Assembly: GCA_900239685.1 (NCBI GenBank)
Contig: OENT01000055.1
Coordinates: forward strand, 62,001-126,000
DNA from: Rotaria macrura
Taxonomy: Eukaryota; Rotifera; Eurotatoria; Philodinida; Philodinidae
Length of the DNA: 64,000 bases
Direction of reading: 5' to 3'
Part shown: in pieces, positions 52,581 through 64,000 of the stretch
Position numbering within the stretch: the stretch's first letter is position 1
Layout of the letters: each line of letters begins with the position of its first letter
Program-made: the position numbers and the translations under genes
The notes under the pieces: generated by a model
Told to the model about the DNA's origin: nothing
Seen by the model: the letters and a program-made list of their open reading frames with translations, nothing else
Databases searched by the model: none

Positions 52581-53164
52581 TTAAAAGCTGACTAAGAGAA
52601 GAGATATAGCCGTATAGAGAACAAAAATGAAACCTATTTCAATAAAATACAATGTACGATGGCTTTCAAATTCAGATTTTTTTGTAAAAAATACACGATT
52701 CCAACCATTAACCTGAAATTAAAAAATACCATAACCCTTAAACAGGTATCAAGTGTACATCAAACAAATTCAACAATTTCAATTAGCTCTTCAATTATGT
52801 CATGAAATATTCTGTTTTTAATTGAGATCAGAAGAAGACTTACTGCATAAAATCCGGAAAGTATTCCAGCAGCTAACATAGCAGTAAGGTACTGATGTTT
52901 GCGAATATCGAATGCAGTTAATAATATGTTTAACATAATAGAACTTAATAAAACCCCTACATTCGACATAACATAGGGTATGCTATGAGATACATCAGTG
53001 TCTTTGCATGCATCTTTTTCCGTCCATTTCGTTGCTTTGAGCCATTGTTTTTGAAAACCTATTGACGAATACCATGTACAACCAAGCAACATATTAGTAG
53101 TAATAATCAAGAATATCTTTGCCAATGATTTAAATGTAAAAAGCATCGATAAAATTTCCAACAT
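52581..53164 (-). CDS. DUF1761 family small membrane protein
   Basis: A 150-residue multi-pass membrane protein of unknown function. Exons 53164-52844 and 52712-52581 give 453 nt, with a 131-nt phase-0 intron (GTAAGT..TTTCAG). Near the N-terminus the motif MLLGCTWYSSIGFQKQWLKA reproduces the DUF1761 signature (G..WYSP..FG..W), followed by an acidic/Lys stretch, WTEKDACKD. Three more hydrophobic segments follow (about 72-90, 96-113, and the last 20 residues). The C-terminal exon begins VNGWNRVFFTKKSEFE. The start at 53164 is the first ATG after an in-frame stop. As far as I know, the family is found mostly in bacteria and fungi and is not a standard animal gene, so acquisition by transfer is possible. 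The spliceosomal intron shows that the gene is now eukaryotic in form. Transport or scaffold function is unknown. Confidence 0.78.
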
Positions 53165-55711
53165 ACTTCTTTTTGTCTAATAGTAATCAATAAGTAAGTG
53201 ATTGTCAAATGTAGAAATCGCAGTATGCGACCTTTGTTCAAATTGTTAATTTTTACAATTTCTTCTGGTAACAGACTGGACTCCTTGTACATGCATTTAG
53301 TATGTTCACTAAATTAATTAATTTGTAGACGAAAAATGTTAATTTATAAAAGTTTGAATGAAATTATAGATTATGTTCAGGAATAATTTACAATTTTGAA
53401 GAATAGAGTGCACTACTGTCGATGCGAATCAAATATCTTATATCTAATTGTACTGTACTTCGTGGCTGACTCACAGAATGTTTTAAAACATTTCGTTGTC
53501 AAATGAATATTATAAAACTTTCTCTTTGAACATGCTTCAAGTCTTCTAAGTAGAAGTTATTCTTGAAATTAATATAGTCAACCATCCTTTATTAAGAAGC
53601 GAATCTCGAATATGAAACATAACGTAATCGACTAGTGCGCACTGTTATCCTAACAATAAAAGCAAAAATTGCATATTTACCGTGATATTTTCGAGCATTT
53701 TGTTTTGGGATTATTGAGAACGTGTGAGAATTCAGATAAACAGTAATATCAGAGACAAAGAAGGAATTTCGAGATGATCTTACGATTCAATAAATTAGGT
53801 GAATTCCAATGAAACTTCCAGGTGCCAGTCATAGTATTTAGAATGAAACGATGATTTATGTTTCATTATTGAACTCGAAAATGATGTGAGAGAAAATCAT
53901 CACGAGATATTTGAAATTTTAGTCAAATCAAATGTACTTTTCTTTAAACATATAGCGATTTTTTATTTGTTTTACAAATTTTTGTATAAGTTAAGAAATC
54001 GAATCAAAAGAAGACGAAATGAAACTTGCATATTTGACGTCTAGTCATGCCTAAATGATACCGAATCTATCTCAGAAAATATTCTATCTACCTGTATGAT
54101 AGTGTATCAACTAACCTTCAACTGATATGAGGTCTATCGGATACCAAAGTCTGATGCAGTACGTTACAAACGTTGACGACCAATCATTGATTGGCAATCA
54201 ATGATGTAGAAGAATGTAAGTGTCCTACCTGTTAGACTTGGATGCATACGTTAGCTTCCGAACAATACACAATAAAACGGATCCATAGTACCAATGAATT
54301 TGTCACGCGATATTTTTTAAATGTATCTTAAACACAGTCTGCGAATTTAGTTGCATAAGCAAGTATTTATTTTTCCCTTTTCGATAGGAATTCGTAATAG
54401 ACTACAGATAGTTTTAAAAGACTGCTCAAATATTCTAATTTATCGACTTTCTAAACCTATGGTCAAGGAAAATGTAGCTTTTTTCGAAAAAGAAAATTCC
54501 TCTCCTCGTACAAAATTGAAAACACAGAAATGTGAAGAAACTTGAGATATATTCAGACCGATCGGTAACCAATAGTAATTTTTTTTCGATCTTTCACTTA
54601 CAGTTATTTCTTGACGAAAGAATAAATATCACGAATTAGTGTATTTATCTGTTTATTTAGTAATACGACGATCATTCTTCGTCCGTTTTACGTACGTCAT
54701 CAACCAGAATCATTGTAATTAAAAATATTATACCTAGTCAACACAATCTTTGAATCAATCGTTTCCCTGTAGATATCTGCCAGTAAAAACGGATGTTGCT
54801 CTGAATATTCTTTTTCTATCTGACACAGACCAGCCATCTGCATTACTGTTCATAATTGTTCACATTAACTGAAAAAACTAATTTCTATTATTCCCTATTT
54901 GATTAAATTCTGATCTATGGTTGCTATGATGGTGCTCGTATTTCCCACTCAAGCGAAACATGTACTTTCGATATATCTATTGACGTTTAGTTTTTTGAAT
55001 ATGCTGCTTATGGCGATATCTCATCAAATTGACACTATCACTTTATCCTTCAAAATTTGCAGGCATAGCTCGACATCCATAATCTTCCTCTCGAGTGCTG
55101 GTTTCAATAAACAGATATATTTTAATATTCGGACAAGAACGCTAACGCTATGTCATGTGAGCTTAGTTGATCTCCACTTAAAAAAAGATACTCAGATTTG
55201 CTTTCTCTACTCATAAGTTTGCTGCATATCAGCTGTAAAAGAACGGAAACGTAGTCTGAAGACGTTAACTCGACATGCTTTATCGAAATATTTGTCAAAG
55301 ATCTTCTATGCGATAAACGAAAGGATACAGTAAAAATGCAAAGCTGAAAATACTTTTTACTTTAATATAGTTCGTTTCAAGGTATTTTGTGTGGGAATTT
55401 AAAAAGAAAGAAATCTTTATTGTTAATTCCCACGCAAAAAACTACCATCTTATCATAATTTATTTTCATTCTAATAACTCTTTCAAAAAGAATTAGTCAG
55501 CAGTCTACCAACAAATTATGTCAGCTTTTTCTTTTATTTGACTTGGTATTTACTTGGTAAGATAACAATAATTTGTAGGCAAATAAATATCCTCATATAT
55601 TTTAATACGAATATAAGAAGATGACAAGAAGAAAAAACTAAATTGTCCATCGTCATCAAAAGTTTGTTGAATATAAGTGGATTAACGAAAAGCAGAGAAT
55701 ACGTTCGTGTT
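53165..55711. other. 2.5 kb without a recognised gene
   Basis: A frame at 53292-53107 upstream of the DUF1761 start ends in an overlapping reading frame and is probably not an exon. A short hairpin built on TTTTGTGTGGGAATT and its near complement is at about 55386-55438. Open frames at 54351-54545 and 54917-55216 (hydrophobic) have no recognisable family. Confidence 0.4.
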
Positions 55712-56551
55712 ATGGGTTGTAAACAGTATGGAATTAAAATGAAAACAACAAGCAATTCTCAGACAAACATTCCACATTCGGATACTGTTCAAAACATGTC
55801 AAGTGACCAATACAAATCAGAAACATATTCGGCAACCGTTTACAGAAATGTAGTGTCTCAATCGAAGCAGTTGGCTATCTGCTCGATTATTTCGAACGAA
55901 TCAGAAGATTCAACCCCACATGCAATGCCTCTCATACGTAGAATGCCTATCGAATCTACTGACTCAAACAACGATGACATTGCTGTTAACAAAGAAAATC
56001 CATCTTATTCTGTTAAAATTGATCCTCTTCAAAACATTCCAACTACGTTAACATCTATGAACTCAGAGGAATCTTCTATTTCCTCATACTCCATACACAA
56101 ATCGAAAATGAAAAATCCGAATGTTTTCGAGATTTCTATGAATAGAAATGTTACTTCAAACGCGAATGTGCTACATTCAAATCACATTCCAAGCAGGTCC
56201 CCATTATCCAACTCAAATACGGTGATATATCGTCCCAATGGACTTCTTTCATCAACATCAAGTCGATTTCGTACGCATCAGATTTTAGCAAGAGATGACT
56301 TAGACATAGAGTCATATATTTCTATACCAGTCTGTGACAGTGTTATCAGTACGACGTCAAACGACTCTGACCGCTCTACAGTACAGCTACCAAAAGGACT
56401 TGATCTCGAACAAAGCATTTTCATCAGGAAACGTTTCCGCCAACTCAATGAAAACAAGTTACAGGAAAGCAACAATCCTAATTCTGTAGTAACGACTATG
56501 AATGAAGTGACACACCACCTAGCAAATGTTCTGGCATCGTCATCTACTTAG
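55712..56551 (+). CDS. Orphan Ser/Asn-rich protein, single exon, unknown function
   Basis: This is the longest uninterrupted reading frame in the right part of the window: 279 aa from the first ATG at 55712, with the frame open for 23 more codons upstream. I recognise no domain. It is rich in Ser, Asn, Thr and Met, has short patches such as SNSNTVIYRPNG and LDLEQSIFIRKRFRQLNENK near the end, and looks disordered. The N-terminus MGCKQYGIK could be lipid-modified (Gly2, Cys3), but this is speculation. No signal peptide or membrane segment is present in the part starting at 55712. It could be the last exon of a longer gene whose upstream exons I could not find, for example a receptor tail. Its length in such AT-rich DNA makes a chance frame unlikely. 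Confidence 0.5.
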   Translation: MGCKQYGIKMKTTSNSQTNIPHSDTVQNMSSDQYKSETYSATVYRNVVSQSKQLAICSIISNESEDSTPHAMPLIRRMPIESTDSNNDDIAVNKENPSYSVKIDPLQNIPTTLTSMNSEESSISSYSIHKSKMKNPNVFEISMNRNVTSNANVLHSNHIPSRSPLSNSNTVIYRPNGLLSSTSSRFRTHQILARDDLDIESYISIPVCDSVISTTSNDSDRSTVQLPKGLDLEQSIFIRKRFRQLNENKLQESNNPNSVVTTMNEVTHHLANVLASSST

Positions 56552-59500
56552 TCGAGCAATTCAAATTTTCAGCATGATGAAGTTCCTAGTAAAAAGGAAA
56601 GTGAGAAAGACAATGTTTACTTAAAATTAACAGTTGCAAATCGAACAAGCTAATCGAAGATTTTTCATTAGTCCTACGGCAAATATCTGTTAAACCTAGT
56701 CGATCGATAAGAAGTTAACTCATGATATTCTTTCTTGTTTACTTTTATCGAAGACAATAAACAAAAGAGATTATTTTTAAATGCTTTCTTCTATCCAATT
56801 TAGATGCGATCACGTGATTGAGACACATACTCTGCTAATAAGTATACTATAGTTTTGTGTTCTGAAAGTAACGATTGTGTAGCATTGTCTCACATTCTAT
56901 AGAAATGGAGAACTCATAGAAAGTACACTGATTATATTGGAATGTTGTGATATGAATGCAGTAAATCATAATTCAGTCAATAGTAAACAATTCTTCTGAT
57001 TTCGATCGGAGTACTAGATTAAGTCGCCAATCAAACAACGAGACGAAATCATGAACTAATAATGCGTTGTATGAATCAAATATTGCAATACTTCTTGTTA
57101 TTATGTTTTTCGCATGTCATTTGGTGGTTTTGTGAATAATTATTTGAATAAATAATATTACTCAGCAAATTACTATCTAGTAAAAAGCTACCCAAAATGA
57201 GTTCAAGTTTAGAAGGCTATGGATCAAGTTCCATTATTATTATTTTAGCTGCAGTAAGTTTTTAATATGGAAATCATGTTGTAACGTTTTGTCCATGAAG
57301 TTATCTGAAATTCAGCTATGAGGTTTTTCATTTTATGAATGGATTTTTGTGAAATCTAAGTCTGTGTATTTTTTTAAATTTTGCAAGACATCGATACTAT
57401 TTTGTAAAGAATGTAAAAATTAAAAAGCACAGCAGATTGAGTCGTAGATAGCAAAACTTGCTCTACTTAAAGATGAGAGAAAAACAAATAACATAATATA
57501 ATAGAACATGGGGAAATACAAAATTAAAAATATAGAAAAATAGACAAGCTGAAAGGAATCACGAACTGTATAATTCGCAGTTCTTTTTTAATAATACAGA
57601 TAGAATAGATGGCACGGGAAGAGACGGCAAGAAGTTGCGATCAAGCTTGGTACAGTCGAACCGGGGCATTTCTTGATGGCAGAATGGAGGGGAGTGGAGC
57701 ACGCGGTAAATATCTTTTTGGTTTATCGAATTACCTAACCACAAAACTTCTTTTCAGCCATTCACTCCTAAAAGTATGCCAGCTATATTGTTCAAAGAGA
57801 ACAGCAACATCAAGTGTCTTTCGTTGTTTCTCTGTATTTTTTCTAATATGCATTAGATAGATGATCAAGTAATTAGTTTTTGGACATCGATGAAAACAGA
57901 GTCTTGTTCCATGGACCATGGTGGAAATAGTATTATTCTCTTAAGCGAGGAAACAGTGTTAGTTGAGAAGGTATGATGGAAAAAGAAAGAAAGGGAAAAT
58001 ATCGAAAGGGAAACGTGTCGAAAATAAAAATAATACAAATGTAGATGGATAGAAATGTCGAAAACGAGAGTATATTGAAGTACAAGTCTCTCTCACCCGC
58101 AATTCAATCTTACATATTCATTTTCATCTCATATTCTTGTTTTCGGCATTTTTCCTTTCTGCCTTTTTCCATCCATTCGTTGAGAAGACACGTCTGAGTT
58201 TCTGAGAGGACGAGGCAAATATGTCGCCTGATCTAATTATTCTTAATCTCTGCCTTATTTTACTTTGAAACGATGTGATCATTTTACGTTACTCTAGTGC
58301 ATATGGGATATGATACTCGAGCTATTTAATAAAATAACTATTCGTGCTGTTTTATGATCAGCCGTTAATATGTTGAACTTAAGTTTATTAGCACTTCCAA
58401 ACCATTGTAATTCTTTGTTACCATAATTTATTGATTGAATCGATCGGATAGAATAGTACTCGAAGTAGTTGAATACTATTTTTAGTCTAACTTCCGAATT
58501 GAGAGATAGTGGCGAAATATTTGTTTCGTATCAGCCCTGCAACAACGCATGCTAAATCATCAGCGAAACGGTTCAGAAGAGTCCACTTGAGACGGGAAAG
58601 AATCTCGACCATTAATTGTTCACTTCTGTAAATTTTAATCTATCGCTTAGCTAACTTTGTATCCAACCGGTGCATGCTTTAGGAATATCTAAGTTTTCTA
58701 TAGTCGACCTAGACACGCTTTCCACACAAAGGTGATCCAAAGTGTGCTTGAACTCAACAAATATTGTAACTATCGTGACACTTGAACTCATTATTGAAAT
58801 AGTCGCAATTGAAGTCTGAAATCGTTCCGCAATCCTGACTCCTAGTTGTCTTGTAGTCCTCTTATGTGTAAGACGTTTTTGGAAACGACTGATGAATGTA
58901 GTCTTTAGCATTTGAAAAAGTATTCCACAAGGAAATCGATCGAGTATTTTCATGATTTAATATATTTAGTCTTTCTTGTCTAGTAACTTCAAATTTACGT
59001 ACGTATTTGGAATATGAAGGTCTAGTACAAGTATACATGGGATCATTGTGGGAGAAGGTATGGCTTCGGGTGCACTCAATCATATATGAAGAAATACTTC
59101 GAACATCGTTATGATTTCTTCTCTTTGGCGTACTGTTATTGTACTTGTTAAGTTGTTTGATATCTTGTTCAAATCGGTTTTTCCTATAAATAACTATGTC
59201 AATATTTTATCTCCGGCTAGCGTGTCTGCAGTTTACTGCTAGGAGAACAACATAACTTAGTTTTCAAATGAATAAATCACAATCTTATTCCTGATAAACT
59301 TATACGTTTGACAAATGCTTGATTTAAAAAATGTTCGACACAGTTGAATAAAGTCGACGAAAATTATTAATGAACATATGAATCAGAGTGTTCATTTATC
59401 AATAAAAAAATCGGTTATTTTTCGGTGAGTCATACCTGTAATATGAATGAGATGATTAACTAGTAGATTCACCGATCTATAAAATATTTCTGTTACTTTA

Positions 59501-61318
59501 TTTTACCATCAACACCCATGAAAGAAAAATTATGATACTTTAAATGTAATTGAATATCATAAAAATGAAATACGTTTATCATTTTTAAAAGTAATCAATT
59601 GCATGACTATGATATAGATTATGTTCTCGGATTAAAATTTGTGGCAAAGCTAGGATGTTTATCTTTTGATGTCCATGAAAGTTTCGATTTAAATCACTCT
59701 CTCTTTTGATATCGTTACTAACTCCTTCGTCAGAAGCCAAAACCCTGATACTTTGTAAGATACTGCAGCAGAAATACTCATAAAATCTGTATTGCTACTA
59801 ACGAATATCATCAATCCGATGAATCACTGATAAATCTTTCATCGATCGTTTTACTGATACTGACCGTCAGATATTGTCAACATGTTAAGATCTCATAACG
59901 CACGAAAGCATTGAAATATAATTAGGTGTTTATATGCCAAAATGGATATAGAACAGTCATTGAAATCGTTTTTTTAATAGAAAAACCAATGTTTCATCGT
60001 TATGTGCACGGCTGAAGGTTGTCAAAAAACGTTCACAGAAATACTCAGCCATTCAATGCACAAGAAAATGGTTGTAGATGTGTTAATAAGTTTTTGATAG
60101 TTTTCATAAACATAAAACAAAGTTAGAAACTTGAAAGAGCATAGATTTATTTGAAGACTGCTTACACATTTGTCAATTCGTCACATTATTTTTCGAGTCA
60201 ATCTTTCTTATAAAACTTAGCAGAAGCAGATTTTAAAATAGAATATATGTATCAGAGGGAGATCCATCGAAGTATGGGCGTCGATGCAATGATATAGATT
60301 TACTAGTAATATGAGTTGCATTCGAAGTTATATTAGACATTAAATTGACACATTTCTTCTTCAACAAACTATAAAAGCCAAGCTGTTTATAATTCATTTT
60401 TCCAAAAATTTTCATTAATAATCATCAACCTCTACTTGAAAATACTTTTCTTCTTCCACCGAGAGAGGCAGTAAGCTTCTGATCGTTTTCTCCTACTCTA
60501 CATACCATGATATGTATAGAAGCTGCATCTCAAATTAAGTTTTTTACCTTCAAAACTGTATTTCAGAAAACCTATATAATACTCAAATATTGGCCTGTTC
60601 TTAATTAGATGTTTTATACTGTTTAACAAGTCACTTCTAGATCATTGTCTGCTTTTCAATTGTTTCATTTTGAATATGAAAGTTAGGCGACATGATTTTT
60701 ATATTTTTTTAAAAAGAGAAAAAGCAATTTCAACAAGGAACAATAAATAATTCAATTTTCTAGCCGAACGTTAGAAGATAGTATTGATGTTGACGATTTG
60801 TTTTTCTACTATGTAGCATATTCGTCGTGAACCTGCTTTATAATTGAAGCGGGATAAGTAGATGTATGCCGAGAGCTTAAATGAAGGAAAGAATTTCATA
60901 CTCTGACACATCTCTATCATGCATTGCTTTCGGAAACACACTCAGACACTAGCGGTGATGACCAGTAAGTCTTGTACCCATCACTTATCTACCTTGTAAG
61001 TAATCCCATCATGTTCATTCATTTATTAGTCAACGAATAATTTCAACTATTGATTTATATCGACAAGAAATATGTTCCCATGACACATTATGAACAATTG
61101 TAGAAAAAAATCTACACTCCCAAGATACGTAATTATTCTTAGTTGTGAAATCTAAATAAATGATGCCACTTTTGAAAACATCTTATGAATAATCATGATA
61201 TAGGTGTTTAACCCTTTTTTCAAGAAGATATGTTAATATTTTGATCATTACTTAAACTAATTATCGAGGCTGATGCATATTTTCATTATAAATCATGGTA
61301 GATCTCAATTTATTAGTG
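56552..61318. other. 4.8 kb without a firmly recognised gene
   Basis: It contains a possible first coding exon at 57197-57253 and a GC-rich island at 57606-57705. The remainder shows only short frames without similarity. The frames at 59083-58651 on the minus strand overlap each other and have no splice or family support. Confidence 0.45.
57197..57253 (+). CDS. Possible short first exon of an unidentified gene
   Basis: An ATG in good context (CCAAAATGAG) opens 19 codons, MSSSLEGYGSSSIIIILAA, and stops exactly at a consensus donor GTAAGT. A Ser/Gly-rich head followed by a run of Ile could be the start of a membrane segment. I could not find the next exon: joining it to the GC-rich frame at 57609 gives an implausible protein. 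This remains a candidate only. Confidence 0.2.
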
Positions 61319-61320
61319 TA

Positions 61321-62182
61321 CAAGGTGTCTCAGAAGTTCCTGAGAAAAGTTTCTGTACATATCTCTTATACAATTCTAGTGAATTAATTACTTTTTTTCA
61401 ATTCAACAATAGTATATTCTTTAAAGTTTTATTTCATAATAAAACCGTTAATAGACACTATTTTGAACTGTCACATTTGACTTCAATATCGAAATGTACT
61501 CGTTTCGGACTTTTCAAAAATGAGACTACCAGTAATGATTAGAACCTTTTAAGGCCATAGCTGTCCCATTGTGATAGGACCACACCACTGCAAAAACCTC
61601 CAAAAGTTTCATGATATTGTTCAGTTTTGACAGAGATATGCAATTTTCAGTGATTTATCTCCACGATGACTTCCATTTTCAAAAGAAAATTATTGTTTCG
61701 AATTTCAACCTGGAACTTAGGACAAAGCAAGGTCTCACATAGACTCTCTTCTCTGCAAAATTTCAGAACTTTCGGATATAGTGCTGTCGAGAGATGAAGC
61801 TTTCAAATTTTGTACAAGTTTCATGAAAAAGCGCTTAAATTTTGAAAAATTCATATCCCAAAAAGACTACATCCGAAACTTCCAAAATTTTATACAAAAG
61901 TCAGTCTGAGTGAGGAGCCCTGGCTTAGGCAAACAGTTCAGTTCGAAATGAATCACGCCGAGATATTTCATTCGAAAGTGCTTCTTTAGAAATCGAAAAT
62001 GGGTACATTTTCAATATTGAAATCAAATGTGACAGTTCAAAATAGTGTCTGTTAACGGTTTTCTTATGAAATAAAACTTTAAAGAATATACTATTGTTGA
62101 ATTGAAAAAAAGTAATTAATTAACTAGAGTTGTATAAGAGATATGTACACAAATTTTTCCCAGGGACTTTTGAAATACCCTG
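61321..62182. mobile_element. Mariner-like MITE with about 180-bp terminal inverted repeats
   Basis: Left arm 61321-61499 and right arm 62003-62182 are inverted copies, about 90% alike by eye, starting CAAGGTGTCTCAGAAG and CAGGGTATTTCAAAAG. Both ends are flanked by TA (61319-61320, 62183-62184), the target of Tc1/mariner transposases. The roughly 500-bp interior has no open transposase frame, so the element is non-autonomous. The plus-strand frame at 61273-61542 lies largely in the left arm and is not a gene. Confidence 0.85.
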
Positions 62183-63010
62183 TACATATCAATAAATTAG
62201 AAAACTTGCATAATGATCGACTTTCCGAACTTAGAATTTTATCAATTCTCATAATTTATGTTAATTTTACAACGTCCAACCGTGATTGATAGATCAGTTT
62301 CGATTATTGTTGACATTTTCAATATAAATTTTTCTCTACGTTAAAACCTGCACCGACTAATTTCACTCCTTCTGTTCAAAGTTCAAGCGTACCGTTGAAA
62401 TCTTCGAGAATACTCTCGCATAGTCCGCGTTTTCTTTTCATAGCCTTTGGCATGCACGGACGAGAGCAATGGACTGTTAATTCAGAATTAGAAGGCTTAC
62501 ACTGTTTATTATTTGAAACATATGCTGTGTTAACCCAATAGAGCGCAAGTGCTGTACATGCACCCATTGTAGTACATTGAAATCTACATAGAGTTTTGCA
62601 CGAAAAATTCACAGTACTTTTTCATTGGCCGTTCAAAAGAATTCAATGGTTGTTTTCTTTCCGTAATGGAAATGGAGTTTTTTCGTTCAGGACGAGCTTT
62701 TCTTCGATGCTAAGTTATGACTGAGTAAATGAATTTCATCTAATAGAAAAGTGAAATGCTGAAGTGTCTATGGACATACATGTAAGAATGGAATTTTTGC
62801 ACGCTTGAAGAAAAACAAAAAGTAGGATTACATCAAACTACTTTCTATATAAATTTATTAAAGCAAGCTAATAGGTTTTAATAACTTCTGTTTCTTTTTT
62901 GATGATTCACTGATTCACGCAAATGAAATTCTATATGATATGAGTAGTCAAAGAAAAGAGGACAGGAATTTATCAGACAAAAAAAAAGATAATTGTTGTA
63001 CATGCAGACT
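62183..63010. other. Region between the MITE and the 5'-nucleotidase-like gene
   Basis: About 830 bp with no gene I can support. A minus-strand frame at 62612-62376 is Cys-containing but matches nothing known to me. Part of it should be the 3' UTR of the neighbouring minus-strand gene. Confidence 0.4.
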
Positions 63011-63651
63011 TCATGATAATCCATTCTTTGTTGTATTCGAATAAACTTTTTCAAGATAATTGATAAAAGCTCGTGTCAATCTTATATGAGTAGCTAGAAC
63101 TTGTGATGAATGCTTCAATTCTGTATTTTGTAGAAAATATGGGATAGTAACCATGTTTAATATTAAATTTTCATCATCAAGTGGTTTCCGATTTTGTTGA
63201 AGAAACCATTTTTCTTCTTTGGCATCGAATTCTACACCAGCGAAAGATACGAACATACCACTGTGAATATTCATTAGACCACGGTTTAAAACTTTAACAA
63301 GTGATAAACCATTAACACGTATTGATGTTACATTCGTTGGAAATGGCAAACATCGTAAAATATCGTATTGCGTGATGGTCCCCATTAATTGATCATCAAC
63401 ACGAATAGCACCTGAATTAAATACGCATACTGTTGTATTGGATACATCCATCATAGCATGACACAATGCCCTTGTTAGATGTGTTTGTTGAGAACGTATG
63501 ACTGCTGAACGACCATCGAAACTTATTCCAGAAGGTAGAACACATATAACACGTTCAGGAACATAACCTAGATAGAATATACATATTGGGGGGAAACCTG
63601 AACAGTGCAATTAACATGATGTGCAATATTCTGCTGTTCTTCTTGGCTGAC
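63011..63651 (-). CDS. 5'-nucleotidase family protein, C-terminal part
   Basis: The last coding exon runs from about 63567 to the stop at 63011-63013. It encodes the C-terminal substrate-binding domain of the 5'-nucleotidase/metallophosphoesterase family: ISFDGRSAVIRSQQTHLTRAL (R..QT.L replaces R..ES.L), VFNSGAIRVDD (family NGGGIR), TITQYDILRCLPFPTNV (family T..D...LPF.N) and VKVLNRGL. The catalytic metallophosphatase domain must lie beyond the right edge. An upstream piece, 63651-63600, reads QEEQQNIAHHVN, plausible family sequence, but does not join in frame. Either a 34-nt intron with another boundary is involved, or there is one base missing in the six-G run at 63588-63593. With one more base the whole 63651-63011 stretch would be a single open frame. 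Substrate and cellular location cannot be told from this part. Confidence 0.75.
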
Positions 63652-64000
63652 CTGCATTCAAGTAGTTTCTCAATCAGACGTACAACTTTCTATTAACCTA
63701 AAAACGTATGTATAAGTCAATGATAAAGACAGTGCGTGTCTGCCAATGGATGCTCGGAAATTTGTTCACAGAACATGTTTCTTTTTGTTTTCTATTATCA
63801 TCTAGAGAATATTCGCTTCAACGTGTTTCATTTGTTATTTGTTCGGAAATATATGTGAGAAAAGCTTCATCTATAAATTATGATATGAATCTCAACTGTC
63901 GATTCAGCTAAAGTAAAGCTACAAAAAATTTCCTCGCATAGTTTCTTTTTAAAAAGCAACTGAAAACATCAAGAAAGATGAAAATCGACATTTTCTAAAG
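63652..64000. other. Right edge, probably intron of the 5'-nucleotidase-like gene
   Basis: An acceptor-like GCAG lies just upstream of the exon piece at 63651 on the minus strand. No earlier exon could be recognised before the window ends. The plus-strand frame at 63708-63911 has no family similarity. Confidence 0.4.

Noticed and set aside
52581-53164. DUF1761 gene as bacterial contamination
   Set aside because: It has a spliceosomal intron that restores the frame exactly and is embedded in contiguous animal sequence.
61273-61542. Plus-strand 89-aa frame
   Set aside because: Most of it lies in the inverted repeat arm of the mariner-like MITE.

Overview
The window is AT-rich nuclear DNA from an animal. 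All confident genes are split by spliceosomal introns with GT..AG ends, many only about 48-60 nt long, mixed with a few introns of 1-3 kb. Protein similarity recalled from known families points to a metazoan gene set: CASK, UBE2H, PTBP, NSFL1C/p47, CLUH and EXTL3. The compact introns, A/T-rich codon use and small foldback transposons would suit a rotifer, perhaps a bdelloid, but the species assignment is inference. There are no rRNA or tRNA genes, CRISPR arrays or bacterial operons that I can see. Two single N positions (6066, 18395) and one 6-N gap (33122-33127) are present.

Layout. 1-8.1 kb: a divergent pair, the 5' part of CASK on the minus strand (1955-5449, 3' end outside the window or beyond exons I can see) and complete UBE2H on the plus strand (6351-8063). 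8.1-13.3 kb: no gene recognised, one CA/TA microsatellite. 13.3-20.1 kb: a second divergent pair, a four-RRM polypyrimidine-tract-binding protein on the minus strand (17 exons) and the p97 cofactor p47/NSFL1C on the plus strand (5 exons). 20.1-30.3 kb: gene-poor, with a 590-bp hAT-type foldback MITE. 30.3-50.0 kb: a 27-exon CLUH (clueless) gene on the plus strand. Its intron 4 carries a second, almost perfectly palindromic hAT-like element. Its intron 11 contains a complete two-exon EXTL3-like GT64 glycosyltransferase gene on the same strand. 50-64 kb: a small two-exon DUF1761 membrane protein on the minus strand, an orphan Ser/Asn-rich reading frame, a mariner-like MITE with about 180-bp inverted repeats, and at the right edge the C-terminal part of a 5'-nucleotidase-family protein on the minus strand.

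For the complete multi-exon genes (UBE2H, PTBP, NSFL1C, CLUH, EXTL3-like, DUF1761) I placed the splice sites by hand. Each summed coding length is divisible by three and ends in a stop, which is an internal check on the models. The genes are housekeeping or signalling functions with no shared pathway. The most interesting observations are the same-strand nested EXTL3-like gene, a 34-nt PTBP exon flanked by CU tracts that matches the autoregulated exon of vertebrate PTBP1/2, stop-free introns of length 3n in NSFL1C and CLUH, and three foldback transposons with intact target-site duplications.
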